A DNA stretch of 64,000 nt from Entonaema liquescens (GCA_902805475.1 CADCSX010000012.1:62001-126000), one strand, 5' to 3'; positions 15,800 through 31,000 are shown, counted from the first letter of the stretch. Made by a program: numbers and translations. The notes: a model not told the origin generated them from the letters alone.

Positions 15800-18700
15800 A
15801 TGGTATATAAATTAAGATTTAATAAACCAAATATTAATAGAAAGTAGTTATATTAAAAAGATAAGGTAATTAAAACTTTTAGAATAGGTATATTATATTT
15901 TTATTTACGAGAAAAAAATAATGTTAAATATATTAATAAATAATAATATTATTTAGGAAGACGGGTGGTAATATTTAAAGTACCGAACAATTAATATATT
16001 AATGGAAAATTTAAAAAATATATTGTAAAAACTAATAATTAAAACTTAAAAATTAATAAGTTTATTATTATTTTTGTAAAAAAACCTAGTTATAAGCGAT
16101 TTTTAAAGTTATTTATAAATTAATTAAAAGGATTTATATAATAATTAATCTAATAAAAACCTAGGTTATTTTTTTATTAAATATAATTAAAATAAGTGGT
16201 TTATTAATAGTTAAATGGGATTAAAGGAATGGTTAATATAAAATAAAAATTTAAGAAATGAATGGTTTTAAAAAAAGTTGCGGATAGTAAAAATAAAAAT
16301 TTTAAAAAAATATCAAGCAAAAATTGATAATTTCCGAAAATAGATTTTAATATTTATATATTTAATAGGAGGGTAATTGGCATAAGAGATGGAGATTTTA
16401 AATATATATTTTTATAATATAAAATAAGGTAATATCTATAATATTTTCATAAATTAAAAAATAATTACTTTTATAATTAATTATTATAAAGGTTTTTAAT
16501 ACATTAATAAATTTAAAATTGTATATTATTATTTACTTTAAGAAATAAGATAATTTTTAATATGGTACTTATAATTAGTTTTATTATTTTAATGTTAAAT
16601 AAAAAATATTATATAATATAATTATTAATTTAATCTTTTTTTATGGTTTTATAATATTTTAAATAAAAATAAAGAAAATATAAAAAATATATATAAAGTA
16701 GTTTTTTTTAATAATATTGGAATTATATTTAATAAAAATAAAAAGTATACAAAAGATAGTTTTTAAAATTTTCCAAAAATAGTTAAATATTTAAAAAAAT
16801 ATATAAAAATTTATTTTAAATAAAATATTAATATTGTAAATTAATAGTATATTATAATAATAATAATTTACTAATATTTACCAAAAGATTATTAAATGTT
16901 TAATATTAAAAAAGAAAATAAAAATAATATTAAAGATAATATTTTTAATTTTTAAATAATTTATTTTATTTATATAATTAAAATAGTATATAGTTAAAAA
17001 ATAATATAAAGTAAGTTAAATATTAATAATAAATGGGAAGAATTTTAAGTTGTTAATATTAAATAATATTAATTTTTAAGTTTTAACGGATTTAATAAAA
17101 ATTAAAAAATAATAAAAAAAAATGTTAAAAAAATTTAAGTTAAATAATTTTAATGGTTTAAAAAAGTAAACCTTTTTAAAAATTTATACCAAATGGTTAA
17201 AAACAATACCGTAATATTTTGTTTTAATTAAAAGGATATATTTTAAGTAATTATTAAAGTTAAAACTTTTATTATTTAAATATAAAGTATTAATAAAAGG
17301 AAAAGCTTATTTTTTATATTATTAGTATATTGCGAATTTTATAATATTATTATTATTATTTTACTTTTAATAATGTTGTTAAAAAATATTTAACGTTAAT
17401 ATTAAAAATATAATATTTATATTTAAGTTTATAATTTTTATATTAGAGTAAGTAAAGATATTTCGATTGTTTTAATTACGTTAAAATTTGTTATTTCGGA
17501 TGTTTTTAATATATATTTAAGTATGTTAAAAAATGTTTATTAATTTGATTAAATAGTATTAGATAAGTGTTATATAATTTTGGATGTTTAGGAAATTAAT
17601 ATTTATTTTTGTAAAGATTTTTTAAAATTAAATATAATTTTAAAGAAAATAAAGGTATAACGGATTTTTTTAATGGTTATGTTGTTAATGGTAGATGAGG
17701 ATTATTTATATTAAGTTTTTTTAATTTGTAAAATTGATATAAATTTTTATTAGAGATTAACAACGCGTACAAATATTAGATATAAAATAAAAGAATTTAA
17801 AAAATAGAAAGGTGTAATAATTAAAAAAATATTTAAAAATATAATAAAAAAAAAGGTAAAAAAAATCTTAAAAATATTAATAAAAAAATTAATTATATAT
17901 TATAGAATTAAAATATGTATAAAAAATATAAAGGTATTTTTATAATATTTTACTTATTATAACGATATTAATATAAACATAAAAAAGGAGGTTATTATAA
18001 ATAAATAAGTAAATAATTTTAAATTTTAAGTGATTATAATAATAAATGCCTTAAATATAAAGTTAAATATATCAAATATTTGGGTTATTATTTATATAAT
18101 ATTATTAAATATTTTAAATAAATTTATTTAAAAAAACGGTTAAGTTAAAAAGGATAAGAACTTTATTAATTTTATAATAATTTATTAAAAAGTAATAATT
18201 TTTAATAATGGTAATTTTTGTTATTAATCAAAAATGATAGAATATTTAAGGAATTAAGTATACTAATAAATAATAATAAATTACGTGATAAATAGGTGTA
18301 TAAATTATATTTATTATTTAAATAATAAAGAATTTTGTAATAAATATAAAATAATGTATAAAATGTTAAAATAAGATATGGTAAAAAAAATATATATTAA
18401 TAAAGATAATAAAAAAAATGAAGATTAAATAATTAAATAACGGGTTAAATGGATTTGAATTAAAAGATTTATAGTTACGGAATATTTTAAAATGGAAATA
18501 AAATTCAATATAAAAAATTAAGATAAATTTACGGGGTTTTTTTTATCTTTAAATAAAATTTATTTAATATATTATTATAAGTTTTAATTGAAGTATGGTG
18601 ACATTATTATTATTTATAACTTTAATTTAAATTATTATAATAGTGTTTTTAAGTTATAAAGTAATAAAGTTTTAAAGAATAATAAAGAAATTTTAAAATA

Positions 18701-19250
18701 AAACTTAAATAATTATTTAATTTATTTTTAATATTGGCATTTATAAATTATATATAATGGTTAAATAAAAAATCGAGAAAGTAATAAATAAGTTTATAAT
18801 AACATTTTAATACGTTATTAATATAAATAAAAAAATTTAACTTTAACGATAATAATTTATTAGTATATAAGTTTAAATAAGTTTAAAATAATTATATAAC
18901 ATTTTTAAGAAATAAAAAACCTAAATAAAAAAAATATAAATAAGGTGTTAAATTATAATGTTTAATTATTTAAAAAAATAAAATAAATAAATAATAAAGT
19001 TAATAATATATATTAAATTTATTATTAAATAGTGAAAAAAATAATTAAAAAAGAATAATGGTAAAATAGATATTAAATTTTATAATAATTTAATAAAATT
19101 TATATATAATAATATTAAATTAATTTAATTTAATATAAATTTTTTTAATAATTTTTTATTTTTTATTTTAATTAAAAAATAAAAATGTAAAATATATATA
19201 TATACTTTTTATTTAAATAGAAATAAGGTATCTTTTTTAACATTATTTTA
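15800..19250 (+). mobile_element. unidentified transposon relic, plus-strand G bias
   Basis: Over these 3.4 kb the plus strand keeps clearly more G than C, unlike the C-leaning stretches elsewhere in the block. That suggests one or more elements transcribed on the plus strand before mutation. I could not recover convincing reverse-transcriptase, integrase or transposase motifs in any frame. Its right end contains a segment repeated at 22,708. Limits are approximate and set by the change in strand bias. Confidence 0.35.
19070..19250. repeat. dispersed repeat, copy 1 (possible LTR or 3' end)
   Basis: Shares about 180 bases, in direct orientation, with 22,708-22,885. Shared landmarks in order: TTTATAATAATTTAATAAA, a TATATAATAATATT phrase, a long T run, TTTTAATTAA.AAATAAAAAT, AAAATATATA, then ACTTAAATA.A.AT.GGTAT followed by a T run and AAC. 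It lies at the right end of the G-biased segment, so it may be the 3' terminus or LTR of that element. Confidence 0.6.
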
Positions 19251-22200
19251 TTTATTTTTACCCTTATATCTTAATTTAAGATAAATTCTTTATAACACCT
19301 TATAAAATATCCAATCACTTTACTTTTCCATCATTTCATCAAATATAATTTACTAATACCATAACTTTTTATAATATTTTATCATATCTTATTCCCATTT
19401 ACTTTCTTTTATAAATAATATAAAATACAATACATTCATATAAATTATTACGCGGATATTAAATATAATTAATCTTATATATATAATATTTATTACCGTA
19501 ATTGTTTATAACATTACCCTTAACATTTAATTTTTTATATATGTTTTTTTTTTTTTTTTCGTATTAATTTTAATATAATATAATAAACATCCTAATTATT
19601 TATTTATAATTTTTATTTACGTAATAATGTTGTAATATATAATTATTTTACTTATAATATAAATGGTTGATAATTTTATAATAATTTTAATTATAAAATT
19701 TTAATAAAGTACCTATTTTATTATATAATTTTATATTTAAATCTATTTTATAAAAATATTTTACATTAAATATAAAGATAATGTAATGTAAATTAGCTTA
19801 CATAATAAGCCGGTAATAAAGCTTTACTTTATATAATCGAATTTAAGTAATATAATAAAAATTATTTTTATTTTATATTAATAACGTTATTATTAAAAAA
19901 ATCTAATTACACATTAATTTAATTAAAAGTGGGGTTAATTTATATAAAGTTTTTACAAAATTACTTAAATATTATATATAACATATTTAAGGTTATATAG
20001 TATTTATTTACCATTATATAATTAAATTAATTTTTTTTTTAAATAAAATTCGTAATTTATAAAAACATATATTAATGGTTAATATTGGCACAATATTATT
20101 AAAAACATAATTATAATTGTGATATTATTAAATACATAATATACTAGTAACATAAATAATAAATTTTTTTTACTATTTATATTTTATATTTAAACAATAA
20201 TAAAACGGTTTTAAATAATAACTTATACCACCCCTTCTTATCTTAAACAAAAACAAACATAATCTTTTATTATTATTTAATAATTAAGTAAATATAATTA
20301 ATCGAATTATTTAAAACATTTAATATAATATATTTTTCCCATTTATTATATTAATTTAAATTATTTTTATTAAAACATTATATAATTTTATACGTTTATA
20401 TCTTAATAATTAATGTTTTTGTATATTAATAATTTAATATTAATTTTAATATTATTTAATACTTTAAACACCAAAAATTATAAAACGTAAGTTAATTATT
20501 TATAAATTATATAATTTATATATTTTATTTATTTATTAAGGATTTTATTCTTTTTATTATTTTTTTTTTTTTTTAATAATGTAAAATAATAATATAAATC
20601 TTATATTATAAGTTATTATATTATTATAAAAGATACTATAACCTAAATTTTATAATATAAAACCTTATTATACCTTTTTTATTTTTATTTATATTAATAT
20701 TATTAGTAATATATTTAATAATTAAATACTTTTAAATATTCTTTATTAATAATTATATATTAAAATTGTTAATAATTTTATATAATTTTAAATATAAATT
20801 TAATTAATTAACTTTTTGAATTAACATTTTAATTTTTTATTAAAATAATAAGATTAATAGGATTAATTAAAGATATTATATAATAAGTTTATTTATTTTT
20901 TACGGTAAATAATAATAAATTATTTTACGTTTATTTAAATAACTATACTTTTTATAATAAACTAATATAAATATAATTATTTCGTATTTCGTAAAAATAT
21001 TTTAAAGGTTAATTTGTTTTATATTATATATATATAATCTTAATAATTTTGTATTTTTTATTAATTAATTGTTTATTATAAATATTAATATTAAAAAATA
21101 ATTACGGAATTTTTTCACGCGGGTACGATATGTTTTAAAAGTTTTTAATTTAATTAATTTTAAATCATTTTTTATTTAATTTTTATTAAATTGTAAGTTT
21201 ATTGTTATTTAAGTTAAATAGCATAATATAATTGTTAATATATCACTAATTACAAGTGTTATAAATAAATAAATAACTAAAGCATTATTTAAATAAATTA
21301 TTTTATAATTTTTATTAAAAAATAATAAAAAAAAAAATTTATTTATTAAATTTTGTATTTTGTTAATTATTATATATAATATATTTTATAAGTTAATTAT
21401 ATAAAATTGGATAATTAATATTAGATATAATTAATAAGCAATATATTATAAAAAAAAGGTAAATTATAAAAATATTAATTTTAAAGTTAATATTTTTAAA
21501 TACGTTAAATGTTAAGATTTTAACTTCCCTTTTAACGTTTTCTTTAATAATGTAATAACATATTATTTTATCTCGTTTAATTACCATATGGTTATAAATA
21601 AAAGTGCGAAAAATTTTAAAAACATTTATATAACGTTATATATAATTTTATAATTTAATTTAATTATAATTTAACTATATTTTTATAATAATTAAGGTGT
21701 TAAAAAAAATGTTATTATAATAAAATTTTTATAAAAAGTGATTTAATAAAGCAATTTATAAATTTAAATACATTTTATTTAAAATTTTAATTAAATTATT
21801 GTTTATTTATTACATTATATTAATTTTAACAATTATGTTTAATATATTATTAATCTTTATTTAAATAAATGTAAGTTTATATTATAAATAACTTTTATTT
21901 AATTAATTTTACGTTTATTAAAAAAATATAAAAATATTTATATTATTTATGTAATAAATGGCTTTTAAATAATAAATTATAAAAAAATAAATATAATTTT
22001 TTTTAATTAAAATAATGAAGCTCAAATAAGACAAATAACAAGCTTTAACTAAAATAAATATATTATAATTTTCTATTTTAATAGTAAAAAATGTGGTATA
22101 AATATTAAAAATAATTAAAAATAATAATTTTAAGGTAATATTATAAATAAATGATTTTTTAAAATTTATAAAATAGTATTTTATATATTTTATAATATTG

Positions 22201-22617
22201 AAAACATATTATTTTTTTTTTTTTATAATTATATTATATTTAAAATAAAAAGTAAAGTTAAAGTATTTTAGTGAAATTTTTAAATATGGCATATTTATTT
22301 TAGCTAAGGTTTAAAATAAAACTTTTTAAATGTTATAAAGATAAAATAGAGTCAAAATAAATGGCGTATAAGCTTAAATAACATATTATAATTTCTAATA
22401 TTTTATATTAAATTTTTTATTTATTATATTAATAAAAATATAAAATTTAAATATTATAAAATTTAATAAATTAATATTAATTAATTATTATTTATTATAA
22501 TAATATTTATTTATTTTTATATTTTATGGTATATTATATAAATTTTATCTTATAATTTAATATATTTATAAATATTAATAATAAATACATTAACTTTTTT
22601 GATGTTTTTTTAAAAGA

Positions 22618-22642
22618 TGACCCCGCGCGGTTTAAACCACTC
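22618..22642. other. GC-rich spot inside the AT block
   Basis: Ten consecutive G/C bases (CCCCGCGCGG, 22,621-22,630) and flanking CC and CG steps stand out in DNA of about 12% G+C. None of these cytosines lies in CpA on either strand, the preferred RIP target, so the spot may be sequence that RIP could not touch. No known site is recognised. Confidence 0.6.
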
Positions 22643-22707
22643 GTTTAAAGTTATTTTATTTTAACTTTTTAGTTTTAATATTATATTTTAATTTAAATAA
22701 TTTTATT

Positions 22708-22885
22708 AAGTTTTATAATAATTTAATAAACTTATATATAATAATATTTAAATAATTTAAATTAATATATATTTTTAAATTATTTTTTTTTTTTTATTTT
22801 AATTAAGAAATAAAAATATAAAATATATAGGTATGTTTTTTTACTTAAATAAAGATGGGGTATTTTTTTTAACGCGTTTATAATG
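22708..22885. repeat. dispersed repeat, copy 2
   Basis: Direct copy of the segment at 19,070-19,250, about 3.64 kb downstream of it. It starts shortly after the GC-rich spot at 22,621 and ends with a GGGGTA, T run and AACGCG. Sequence before the shared part does not match copy 1 by eye, so these may be ends of two separate insertions of one family rather than the two LTRs of one element. Confidence 0.6.
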
Positions 22886-25800
22886 TATTATTATTTATAT
22901 ATAATTTAATTTATATTTTTATATAATGTTTATAATAATTATTAAGTGATTAAAGATTTTAAACGTAAAGTGATTATATAAGTGGTTAATTTATCCGGTA
23001 AAAATTTAATTAAATAATGTGTATAATTTTAATATAAGATTTAAATATAAATAAGATAATTTAATTATTTTTAATAAGTAATAATAAGGCGAAAAAGGCT
23101 AATGGTATAATAAAAAGTTTTTAAATTATATGGTATATATTTATTATATAAGTAAATATTAAAAATATAATGAAATTTCATTATTTTTTTATTATTTAAA
23201 ACCTTTTATTTTTTTTATTTTTTTATTTTTTAGTATTTACTATTTTCTATTAATAATTTCAATTATATTATTATTATAATTATGAGTTATAATGGTTTTA
23301 TTATATTTAATAAAATATATATTTTTTTTGTTAAATTTATAAATATACAAGTAAGAAGTAATAATTAATTAATTAATATAAGATTTAAAATACTTTTTTT
23401 TATATATTTATATATTTTTAATATATTATTATTTATTATAGCTTGAAAAATATTATTTAATTAAGATATAAAATTGATTTTTTTATTATTATAATTATTT
23501 TTAAATAAAGGTATTTAAAGTTTTTTTTTTTAATTAAAAAATTATTAATTTATAATATAAAATTATTATATTAAAGGAATTTATTTATTTTTAATATTTT
23601 GGGAAAGGATTAAAATGATTACGCTTATACTAAATATATGGATAATGTTATTAATAAAGTTATTATTATATATAAAATTTCGTATAATATTTTTATTTAA
23701 AAACTTAAATTTTTTTTATAAAATATTATATAAAATTATTATATAATTTTATTTTTTCTTTATCTATTAACTTTTTAATTTTAATAAAGTAATTAATTTT
23801 TAGTAAGTTGTAATTAAATTATTTAAATTATTTAATTTAATATTAATTTATTTTTTTTTTAATAAAATTATAAGATTTTACCACGTTTTACATAATTACC
23901 ATAAATAATAAATATTTATAATATTTAATATTATTATAAAAGGTTAATATTTTTAGATTTTTTATATTAAATTTATAATTATTTTATATAGGTTATTATT
24001 TTATTTAATAGATTTTAAATCGGTATTTTTAATAAAAAAAATAATTTCTTCGCAAATTATATTATTATGTTATTTTAAACTAATAAAAATTAATATTTTG
24101 TAATAAATTTTTTAAATACAATCTTTTCCAAAAAGGCCATACATTTACCTATATATATATTATCTTATAAAAAAAACTAATATATATAAATAAAAAATAT
24201 TTTTTAAAAAAAAACCACATATTATTTTAATAAATTTTTCAATTTTTTAATAATATATAATTTGCTTTTTAAGGTTGTTTTAAAATTTTAATTTTTTATT
24301 TAAAGATGTTATATTATTAATTATAAGAAATTGCAAATTAAAAGTTTTATTAAAAAAGTTATAACGGTTTTAATTATAAATATTACCATTTTTGGATTTG
24401 CAATTAATATATTAACGTTTTTAAAAAACGTTTATTTAATTATTATGTTAATGTTTCTTAAATATAATGTTTTTTTTAATAATAAATAATTATAAAAAGT
24501 TTAATAAAGTTAATGGAATTATATTTAATATTAATATAATAACATAAAATATTTTCGTAAGGATATTAGCATTTTGAGTTACGTTAATTATAAAAGATAT
24601 AAGTAAATTAGGAAAAGGTTTTTAAATAATTAAAAGATTTTTTTACATAATTTTTATAATATTAATTTAAATATTATTAATAATATTAGGTTTTAATATC
24701 GCAAAATCATTAATAGAAATATTAATATATTATTAATTAAATTTTAAATAAGAAATATTTTTAATATTTAAAAAAAAAATTATATATTAATTTATATTTT
24801 AATTATTTATATATTTATTTATTACTTTTTAAAATAAATTTTAAAAATTTATTATTAATTTTATTATATTATAGTATATATTTTTTTTTCTAAAAATTTA
24901 CTTAAAATAATTTAATAATTATTAATTTTTATATATTTATTATTAATAAAAGTAGGTATTAATAATTAATTTAATATTATTTTATATATTTTAATATATT
25001 ATATTTCGTTTTTCATTTATATATTTTAAAATAACTTAAAATCTTATTAGAATTTATTAAAAATTTAATTAACTTAATTATTAAATGTTTTTTTTTTTTA
25101 ATATTATATATATGTTTATTATATTTTCTATTATAAATAATATTAATATATATTATGTTAAAAATAAAAATAAATAATTATTAATTATTATAATATTTTA
25201 GGAATTTTGTAAATAGGATATATGGTATATATAAAATATATAAAATTAAATTAAACTTATATAATTTTAATAAATATTAATAAAGGAATTAAAAAAACAA
25301 AAATAAAATAAAAAAATAAATTAAATATAAAAAATTTATTATTATTATTTTACACAATAATTAACAACTTAATTTAAAAATATTAAATGTATATATATTT
25401 TTTACGATAAATTTATTTTTAATTAATCTTAAAACTTTTGGTTTAAAAATATTTAAATATTTAAGTAAATTTTTTAATAGTTTAATAAGAAAAAATATTT
25501 TTTATATTTATTTTTAAATTATATTTTTTAATAATAATTTAGATTGTGTAAATTAAGTTACATATATATTAAACGCTTTATTATAAAACTTTTTTAGTAA
25601 TTTTAAAGGGTTATTACGAAAAAATAGTAAGAAAATTTAAATAAGGTTATTTAACGTATTTAATGGTTAATTAGTAAGTAATGAATGGAAAAAAAGATAT
25701 TGGCATATATTTGTAATAATTATTATTAGTATTAATATAAGGTTAAGGAAGTATATTTTAATTTAAGATTATAATTTTATAAAAAAAGTTTTAAATAAGA

Positions 25801-27122
25801 TTTAATAGAAATAAATATTATGGGGGAAATAATGTTTATTTATGGAATATTTACGGAGTAAGAGGTATATAAATAGGGTTAAAATATAGTATAATATAGA
25901 TTTATTAAATAGTGGAAAAAATTTTTATTTATTTCTTTTATTAAAAAAAATTAAAATATAAATTAATTTTAAGGATTTACTTTATAAAGGTTTAAACAAT
26001 TCTTGTTTTTATCATTATATAAAACTTAAGTTATAAAAATGATAAAAAATCATAAAAAATTATTAATTAAAAAATAAATAAATAATTATTAAATATTAAA
26101 TTTTTTAATTTTTCTTTTTTATTATATTTTTAAATTTATAATAAAAACGTAAATTTAATTTATTTATATAATAATAATTATTATATAGATTTATATTTAA
26201 ATATAATATGTTGAATTATTTATATTTATTTGATTTTAATTTTAAATTTTAATAAACGTTTTTTATAATAATAATATAATAAAGTATTAATAATAACTTT
26301 TATAAAATTATATTTTAATAAATAATATAAAGGATAATAATAATATCGTTCTTATTTTTTTCCGCATTATTTTTTTATTTTATTACTTTTAAAAGTTAAA
26401 ATGTTTAATTTTGTTAAATATTAATTAATTTTATATTTTTTTGCGAAGTGTTTTTAAAAAAAGTTTCACCGGGACAAAAAAAGACATTTAGAATTTTCTT
26501 GTTGGTATTATTAAAAACGTTACCCCTATATAAAATTAACGTTATTTTATAAACTTTTTTAAATAAATTACATTATATTTAACGTTTTAACGGTAATATT
26601 AAATAAAAAAAAATTTTTCTACGTTATTTGTTACGCGTTTTAGTTTATGGTTTATTATAATAAACTTTAATAAAATTAAATATTCTTTTATAATTATATA
26701 TTATAACATTATTTAACAAACAATTACATATTATAATAAAGAAAAAAAGAAAAAAGGTAATATTAAAAAATGGAAAAAGTAAATAGTAAAAAATTAAATT
26801 ATATTATAAAGATTATAATAAACAACATTATATATATAATATAAAGTATATTTAATTAATTAATTTATATATAAGTTATTTTATTTTATTTTAATTTATT
26901 TAATAATAATTTAAAATTTAAATTTTTTTAAAAATATTATTTTTTAATATTTTATCTATTTTTCGTTAACTTTAAACTTTTTACCCATTTATTATATTTT
27001 ATATTTATTTTCACTTAATGCGGGAGTTTATTTTTTTTTTATAAAATTATATATATTAAAAATATATTAATTTTTATTAATAACTTTATAATTATAATTC
27101 ATTTATATGCCTTTATAACTTA

Positions 27123-27395
27123 TTACGAAAATTTAAGTTAAAAATTTTATATATTTGAGTTTTTAAAATTTAAGTAAGTTATATATAAATTAAAAAAAGT
27201 TATATGATATTATATAAACTATAATAAATAAATTTTTTAAAAATGTAATGATGAGTTATTTAATTTTAATATATAAGTTATTATTAATTCTTTATTTAAT
27301 ATAATATTAATATAATATTAAAAATATTAATAAATGTTAAAATAAAATATTAAAAATTTAAATATATACGAAATTTTTAATTTAAATTTTTATAA
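27123..27395. mobile_element. MITE-like repeat, copy A
   Basis: 273 bp element starting TTACGAAAAT and ending with the mutated inverted complement (AAATTTTTATAA). It is the same length as copy B 641 bp downstream and aligns with it end to end without obvious gaps. TA precedes the left end. The short size, terminal inverted repeats of about 25 bp and lack of coding capacity fit a MITE; the TA next to the ends suggests a Tc1/mariner-type source, which is inference. Confidence 0.8.
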
Positions 27396-27763
27396 TTTAA
27401 CATTATTACTTTATTATAATTAGTTAATTTACTTTTAACGCAATTTTATTTTTTAACATTAACTTAATTTGGATTTTACGCATTTAAAATTATTTATTTA
27501 ATATATTCAATAATAATTAAATTATTTTTATTTACTTTTCTTTACGTTTTTCGTTTTTCTAATTATATTTTGCATTTTTTAAATAATAAATATTTAATTA
27601 CATTACTTATTCACATTTACGCAGATAGGAATATTTTTATAGTATTTACGTAATTTATTAAAATAAATTTTACATAAGTAATTTTTTAAAAGATAAATAT
27701 TATAATTTATTTTTTATTTATTATTAGGAATATTAATAATTTACTAATGATATAATTTATTTA

Positions 27764-28036
27764 TTACGAAAATTTAAGTTAAAAATTTTATATATTTAAA
27801 TTTTTTAAATTTAAGTAAATTATATATAAATTAAAAAAAATTATATAATATTATTTAAATTATAGTAAATAAGTTTTTTAAAAATATAATGATAAACTTT
27901 TTAATTTTAATATATGGGTTATTATTAATTCCTTATTTAGTATGGGATTAATATAATATTAAAAATATTAATAAATGTTAAAATGGGATATTAAAAATTT
28001 AAATATATATGAAATTTTTAACTTGGATTTTTGTAA
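27764..28036. mobile_element. MITE-like repeat, copy B (best preserved ends)
   Basis: 273 bp. The left end reads TTACGAAAATTTAAGTTAAA. The right end, read as reverse complement, gives TTACAAAAATCCAAGTTAAA: about 25 bp of inverted repeat differing only by C/T or G/A changes. TA lies immediately outside both ends, consistent with a TA target-site duplication. This copy keeps more G (for example TATGGG and ATGGGATA) than copy A, so it is less mutated. Non-autonomous. Confidence 0.85.
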
Positions 28037-31000
28037 TATTATTTAATAAAAATAATTATAATATAATTATATAAAACTTATATATATAAATGCCAAAATA
28101 ACATAACCCACTTACTTAATACATTTTTATATTATTATAATTTCTTATTTTTAATTAAATATTAATATTAATTTTTTATTTTTAAAATATTTTTTTTTTA
28201 AATACTACATAAAAATCTTTATTTAAACTATTTAATTTATATTTTGTTAATTTTTTTTTTTAAAAAAATTAAAATTTAAATCCTTAACTTTACTTATATT
28301 ATAATCATTATTTATACTTTATATTAAACTTATAATAAAGTTTAAACTTAAACTTTACTTTATACGAGTAAACATAAGTTTATATTTATTCTTTTTATTA
28401 TAATTAAATGATGTGTAATGTAAAGTTTAACACGTAAATTTCTTAAAGTTTAAATTAAAGAAGTAAAGGAAGTTTTAAATTAAAGTTATTTAATAAAATT
28501 TATGATATAAAAATTAATTATTTTTATTTTATATAAGTATATTGATTTAATTGTAATAATTATTAAATATTTTTATAATAGCGGTTTAAATTTTAAGTAT
28601 ATTGATTTTAAATAATAATATATAATTAATAATAAAATAATAAATTAAGAATTAATGAAATTTAATAAGCAATATAAATAATATAAGTAATTATATAATA
28701 AAATTAATAATAAAAGATATTTTTAAAATTGTTTTTAATATATAAATATAAAATGGTTATATATATTAAAAAAATAATGTATATATTTAAAGTAAAAAAC
28801 CTTTAATTAATAAATATATTTAAAAATAATTAGATATAAATTATATTAATTGAATATACTTATAATAAATTTCTTTTATAAATATTTAAAAAATATATTT
28901 TAAATAAAATTAAATTTTAATAGTATTTATATTATGGGTAATATTTATTTAAAAAATGATAATTTTAATAATTTTATTATTTAACGGAAAAAAGAAAAGA
29001 AAATAATATAAAAATATATAATATTTATAAAATTATAAGTTTTATTAATTTTTTGGTATTTGTAATATTAAATAAATTTAATAAAAGTTAATAAGTTAAG
29101 TTATTAATTAAAAATTATAAGTAAAGGTAAGTATATAATATATATGGTGAATGGTATTATAATAAATATAAAGTTTTTTATAATATTTAATATTATTTGT
29201 ATTAATAAAAATAGGAATGATAACTATTTTATTAATATAATGAAAATAAAGGATTATTTGTTTATAATTTATATTATCATTATTATAATAGAAAAAAAGG
29301 TAATAAAAAAATAAGATGTAAGTAAAAAATATAATAATATAATAAATAATTAAAGAAAAGAATAAATAATAATTTTAAAAAATTATAAGAATTTTAAAAG
29401 TAAAAATAAATAAGGAAAAAAAAGAAAAAAAAGGATTTTATAATTAAAAAAAAGATTTAATATTTATAGAAATTTAAATAATAAATAGTATTTAATTTTA
29501 AAAAAAACTACGTTATGTAAAAGTAATTATAAAATAAAAAAAAAATATAATAGTTTATATTATGTTTTAAAAAAAGTAATAATATAACAAGTTTAAATAT
29601 ATTATGATTAATTATTAAATAATATAATAAAAGAAATAAAATGGGTATTTTTATAATAAAAAAAAATATATTAATATTTTAAATATATTTATATAAAAAA
29701 TAAGGTATAATAAGGTTAAATAGAAAGAATTATATTATTTAAAAAAAAAAAGAAAAAAGAAAAAATAATATAATAATAAAAGATAAAAAGTTATATTTAT
29801 AATATATTTATATAAAATTAAAATATATAATCAAATTATGTTAAAAATATATAATATAAAATAGAAATTATTAAAAAAAATAAGTATTTTTTAAATAAAA
29901 AAGTTTTTAATAATAATAATTTAATAGTATATGGAAAATTATATTAATTTTGCGTTTTATTTATTTTTTTTACTTAATTAATAAAAAATTTAATATTTTT
30001 TTATAGATGTAATTTTCTTATAAATATTTAATAAAGTTTATAAATAATATTAATATAATATTTTTAATATATTATATTTATAAAAATAAGTTACATAATA
30101 CTTAATTATATTTTAATTTAAACCATTTTAATTAAATTGAGCCATAAAATAAATGTTAATAATGTTAGAATTTTTTTACATTATTAAGTTAATTTTTATT
30201 TTATTTATTTAATATTATTGTATTCCTTTTTTTTCTTAATTAAAACCTTAAATATGGTAATTAAAGCGGAATATATTATATTTCATTTTTTTTTAATTTT
30301 TTTAATCATATTTTTATAAAAAGGTAAAAATATTTTAATATATTTTTCGGATTTAAATATTTATTTTTATATTATTATCTTAATTTTCCGTAATATAAAT
30401 ATATTAAATAATATATTAATAAATACTTAAATATTTTAAATATTTATTTATATAAATCTTTTTCGAATATAATACATATATATAATTTTTTAAATTATAA
30501 ATTTTAAGTTTATATAATTTTAAAAAGGTTTTTTATAATAATATAAATAAAAATTTTTTTATTAAAATTTAGGGTAATTTATTATATTTATATTTTAAAC
30601 TTATTAAATAAAAATTCCTTAAAGGAAATATCTTTAAATATAAATAAAGACTTTAACCTTATCATTATTAACGCAAAAATCCCTAAACTAAAAACGATCT
30701 AATTTAAGATTATTTATAAGGTTTATATCAAAAAAATTAAGTGGGATTTTAAAAAGTTTTAATAATTTAAATTTTTTAAAGAAAAATGCTTAAATTAACG
30801 TTATAAAAGAAAAAATTAAAGTTTTAAAATAAAAATTAAAAATTACTATTATTATTAAAAAAAATTAAAAAATAAAATTTTAAAAATTATTATTAATAAT
30901 ATAAAAAGTTAGAGGTATATTAAATGATATATTATTAATTTTATGTTTTATAAATAAGAAATATTTATACGTAAGATTTTTAATAAAATATAAGGTTAAG

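Noticed and set aside
21393..21587. 64-codon frame on the minus strand in the AT block
   Set aside because: Almost only Ile, Asn, Lys, Leu, Phe and Tyr, as expected from translating AT-rich DNA; a chance frame in 48 kb.
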